Shown here in pieces: positions 6,904 to 9,082 of a DNA stretch of 9,082 nucleotides. Positions within the stretch are counted from its first letter, which is position 1. The number at the start of each line of letters is the position of its first letter. The translations under genes were made by a program, and so were the position numbers. This DNA comes from an uncultured Cellvibrio sp. (GTDB lineage: Bacteria; Pseudomonadota; Gammaproteobacteria; Pseudomonadales; Cellvibrionaceae): assembly GCA_946886255.1 (NCBI GenBank), contig CAMPIG010000175.1:1-9082 (forward strand), given 5' to 3'. Under the pieces are notes generated by a model. That model was not told where the DNA came from. It did no database searches and was given only the letters and a program-made list of their open reading frames with translations.

Positions 6904-7665
6904 CTAAGCCTTAACTTTATACCCCGTCTTAAAAATCAGCCAAACCAGAAACAAACACAGCAACATAAATAACATAATCATCCCCAGGCTAATGCCAACT
7001 TTGACATCAGCGACACCGTAAAAACTCCAGCGAAAACCACTGATTAAATATACTACAGGATTAAATAACGTAATCGTTTGCCACAGCGGCGGCAGCATAT
7101 GAATCGAGTAAAAACTGCCACCTAAAAATGTTAATGGAGTAACAATCATCATCGGTATAACTTGTAGTTTTTCGAACCCATCCGCCCAAACGCCGATAAT
7201 AAAACCAAACAAACTGAAAGTAACGGATGTCAGCACCAGAAAGCCCATCATCCAAACGGGATGTAAAATAGTGAAGTCGACAAACAGGCGCGCTGTGGCG
7301 AGGATAATCAAACCCAGAATAATCGATTTGGTTGCCGCAGCACCGACAAAGCCGACAACAATCTCCATAGCTGAAATCGGTGCTGACAGAATCTCATAAA
7401 TTGTGCCGGTAAATTTCGGCATATAAATACCAAAGGAGGCGTTGGAGATACTTTCCGTCAATAACGAAAGCATGATCAAACCCGGCACAATAAAAGCACC
7501 ATAACTGATACCGTCTATTTCAACCATGCGCGAACCGATAGCTGAGCCAAACACAATAAAATATAACGATGTTGATAGCACAGGTGATGCAATACTTTGC
7601 ATCAAGGTGCGCCAGGTGCGTGCTAATTCAAAAATATAAATAGCTTTTATGGCATGAATGTTCAT
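6904..7665 (-). CDS. ABC-2 type exporter membrane subunit (YadH-like)
   Basis: Inner-membrane permease of an ABC-2 type exporter, 253 residues, close in length and motif pattern to E. coli YadH (256). Six hydrophobic segments lie near residues 28-48, 57-75, 101-126, 137-159, 168-187 and 226-246. The family's conserved patch is present between the fifth and sixth: [20 protein letters not shown], then [12 protein letters not shown], ending near 213. FIVPGLIM (58-65) is also shared with YadH. The ATG (7663-7665) overlaps the stop codon of the upstream ATPase gene by 4 bases (ATGA), so translation is coupled, and a G-rich site (TAGGGGGA) precedes it. It pairs with the ATPase encoded next to it. 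The substrate is not known for this branch, which also contains NodJ-like oligosaccharide exporters. Identification as an ABC-2 permease is firm; orthology to YadH is likely but unproven. Confidence 0.92.
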   Translation of the reverse strand: MNIHAIKAIYIFELARTWRTLMQSIASPVLSTSLYFIVFGSAIGSRMVEIDGISYGAFIVPGLIMLSLLTESISNASFGIYMPKFTGTIYEILSAPISAMEIVVGFVGAAATKSIILGLIILATARLFVDFTILHPVWMMGFLVLTSVTFSLFGFIIGVWADGFEKLQVIPMMIVTPLTFLGGSFYSIHMLPPLWQTITLFNPVVYLISGFRWSFYGVADVKVGISLGMIMLFMLLCLFLVWLIFKTGYKVKA

Positions 7666-8585
7666 GCGTGTCCCCCTACCAAATTGACAAAAATATCCTC
7701 CAGAGAACTCTGGCTGGTTTGTAAATCCTTGAATTCAATACCTAAGGCGCCCAATTGGCGCAGGAGGCCAGCAATGTCGGCTTCCTGTTGGCTGTCAAAG
7801 GTATAAACCAATTGATTGCCGTCGGCGCTTAATTCCAATTGATAGTGACCCAGGGTTGCGGGAACTTCAGTTAGAGGGTGTTGCAACTGTAAGGACAATT
7901 GTTTTTTTCCGAGTTTTTGCATCAAGGTGATTTTGTCTTCCACCAGGATAATTTCGCCTTTGCTGATGACGCCTATGCGGTCCGCCATCTCTTCTGCTTC
8001 TTCGATGTAGTGGGTTGTCAGAATGATCGTGACGCCGTTGTCGCGCAAGCCGCGTATCATTTCCCACATATCACGGCGCAATTCAACATCGACACCGGCC
8101 GTAGGCTCATCAAGAAATAAAATTTGCGGCTCATGGGCCAGAGCTTTGGCAATTAATACACGCCGTTTCATGCCGCCTGAAAGCGCCATAATCTTGCTGT
8201 CTTTTTTGTCCCACAGCGACAAGTCCTTCAGCACCTTTTCCAGCCATGCATTATTGGGTGCCTTGCCAAACAGTCCACGACTGAATTTCACCGTATCCCA
8301 TACGCTTTCAAACATGCTGACCGATAGTTCCTGCGGTACCAGGCCAATCTTTGCGCGTGCTGCGCGGTAATCGTGAACAATATCATGACCATCTGCCAAA
8401 ACCTGGCCGCTGCCCGGGTTGACGATGCCGCAAATAATGCTGATCAGAGTTGTCTTGCCCGCACCGTTCGGCCCCAGCAAGGCAAAGATCTCGCCGCGAC
8501 GGATGTCGAGGTTAATATTGCTGAGGGCTTTAAAGCCGGATGAATAAGTTTTGGTGAGGTTGTTTACTGAGATGATCGCTTGCAC
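7662..8585 (-). CDS. ABC exporter ATP-binding subunit (YadG-like)
   Basis: Cytoplasmic ATPase that drives the permease encoded just downstream. It has 307 residues, against 308 in E. coli YadG. Motifs in order are Walker [10 protein letters not shown] (38-46), Q-loop Q85, signature LSGGMKRR (135-142), Walker B ending ILFLDEP with D159 and E160, D-loop AGVD (163-166) and switch H192 in [11 protein letters not shown] and the [16 protein letters not shown] block match YadG and set it apart from generic drug-exporter ATPases. Residues after about 215 form the variable C-terminal domain, ending in the family-typical [10 protein letters not shown]. The start is GTG (8583-8585), chosen because a 9-base Shine-Dalgarno match sits 4 bases upstream and the protein begins directly with the expected first beta strand. 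It lies 68 bases downstream of a small gene of unknown function and is probably in one operon with it. Confidence 0.95.
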   Translation of the reverse strand: MQAIISVNNLTKTYSSGFKALSNINLDIRRGEIFALLGPNGAGKTTLISIICGIVNPGSGQVLADGHDIVHDYRAARAKIGLVPQELSVSMFESVWDTVKFSRGLFGKAPNNAWLEKVLKDLSLWDKKDSKIMALSGGMKRRVLIAKALAHEPQILFLDEPTAGVDVELRRDMWEMIRGLRDNGVTIILTTHYIEEAEEMADRIGVISKGEIILVEDKITLMQKLGKKQLSLQLQHPLTEVPATLGHYQLELSADGNQLVYTFDSQQEADIAGLLRQLGALGIEFKDLQTSQSSLEDIFVNLVGGHA

Positions 8586-8588
8586 ACG

Positions 8589-8597
8589 ACCTCCTTA
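8589..8597 (-). promoter_or_regulatory. Very strong Shine-Dalgarno site for the ABC ATPase gene
   Basis: On the '-' strand TAAGGAGGT is fully complementary to the 3' end of 16S rRNA and lies just ahead of the GTG start at 8585. The gap from AGGAGG to the start is 4 bases, slightly short. The site decides in favour of the GTG start. Confidence 0.85.
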
Positions 8598-8653
8598 TGT
8601 TAGTGGTATATCGACGAGTAACTTCCAGTACTTTAACGTCCATGTCAATCGCC

Positions 8654-9049
8654 TTAGTACAAGAGGCAGTGGCGTGGCAACGGCAAACCAACGATTTCCC
8701 ATTCATCGTCGGATTTGGCAATGACCATCAGCGGCGAGCTCGTGGCCTCTTCAATGCGTCGACCGTCTTTATCCAACGGGGTTTGCAGAATTTTTACAAT
8801 GGCGAGGCTATCCCTGATGGGCACAATGCTTAGCAATTCATAGTGCATTCGGCTCTCGGATTGTTGCAGCATAGCGACCGGCAAACGCGTAATCGATCGC
8901 TTTTTATTTGCTGAGTCTGCCAAGGGTTTCAGGTTGGGTTGCGCTGTTTGATGACGCGTGCGAAAAATGTCTTCTATGGCCCTGATCATGTTGGAACGCT
9001 CATCGTCAAACATATTATGGGGCGGCGGTGTGTCAATATGTGTCAGCAT
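8654..9049 (-). CDS. Small protein of unknown function, possibly NTF2-like fold
   Basis: A 131-residue soluble protein without signal peptide, membrane segment or cysteine cluster; I do not recognise its family with certainty. The ATG (9047-9049) has a good GAGGG site (9056-9060) with a 6-base spacer, which supports expression and this start. The pattern is an acidic N-terminal helix (about 16-32), then strands near 68-77 (MHYELLSIVP), 81-90 (SLAIVKILQT), 104-112 and 116-124 (EWEIVGLPL). An early helix followed by long antiparallel strands ending in a 'DDEWEIVG' hairpin resembles NTF2-like proteins of the SnoaL/DUF4440 kind. Those bind or isomerise small molecules or act as stand-alone domains. 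No catalytic residue can be assigned. It lies upstream of the ABC exporter genes on the same strand with a 68-base gap and no terminator between, so co-transcription is likely. Its promoter lies outside the window or in the last 33 bases. Confidence 0.75.
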   Translation of the reverse strand: MLTHIDTPPPHNMFDDERSNMIRAIEDIFRTRHQTAQPNLKPLADSANKKRSITRLPVAMLQQSESRMHYELLSIVPIRDSLAIVKILQTPLDKDGRRIEEATSSPLMVIAKSDDEWEIVGLPLPRHCLLY

Positions 9050-9082
9050 GGTTTTCCCTCGATTGCATTATGTTGGTGGGAA

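Noticed and set aside
7899..8370. '+' strand open frames opposite the ABC ATPase
   Set aside because: They lie wholly inside a gene with intact Walker A, signature and Walker B motifs on the other strand and show no features of their own.
8530..8833. Open frames across the junction of the small protein gene and the ATPase gene (8530-8721 '-', 8597-8833 '+')
   Set aside because: They overlap better-supported genes that have good Shine-Dalgarno sites, and have no recognisable domain.
1..9082. CRISPR arrays, insertion sequences, tRNA or rRNA genes, attachment sites
   Set aside because: No regularly spaced repeats, transposase motifs, terminal inverted repeats or RNA gene signatures were found on reading both strands.

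Overview
The window looks like chromosomal DNA from a Gram-negative, carbohydrate-degrading gammaproteobacterium. The family mix (TonB-dependent receptor of the Xanthomonas/Caulobacter type, tandem flavin-dependent halogenases, YadGH-type ABC exporter), the moderate GC and the strong Shine-Dalgarno sites fit the Cellvibrio/Saccharophagus/Teredinibacter group. This placement is an inference; no marker gene is present.

Layout, left to right. Bases 1-1370 hold a '+' strand flavin-dependent halogenase whose first 40-odd codons lie outside the window. A second, complete halogenase of a different subclade follows at 1398-2960, only 27 bases downstream and in the same reading frame. A hairpin plus T-run (2974-3016) probably ends this operon. 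Bases 2961-3577 (617 bases) hold no convincing gene but carry regulatory-looking sequence, chiefly a perfect 14-bp palindrome with a central CG (3349-3362) of the LacI-family operator type. Next comes a 1075-residue TonB-dependent outer-membrane receptor (3578-6805). A bidirectional terminator (6836-6868) separates it from a convergent '-' strand operon read from the right edge: a small protein of possible NTF2-like fold (9049-8654), an ABC-exporter ATPase (8585-7662) and its membrane subunit (7665-6904), which overlaps the ATPase gene by 4 bases.

How the genes may work together. Halogenase genes beside TonB-dependent receptors recur in Xanthomonas, Caulobacter and marine gammaproteobacteria, and the characterised members (BrvH and the Xanthomonas enzymes) act on indole-like compounds in vitro with unknown natural substrates. 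Here two dissimilar halogenases sit next to a receptor whose upstream region holds a sugar-repressor-type operator. The plausible reading is a substrate-inducible uptake locus coupled to halogenation of an unknown compound. Both enzymes appear to lack the segment that binds tryptophan in PrnA, so the usual name 'tryptophan halogenase' is probably misleading. The ABC operon is convergent, separated by a terminator, and probably functionally independent.
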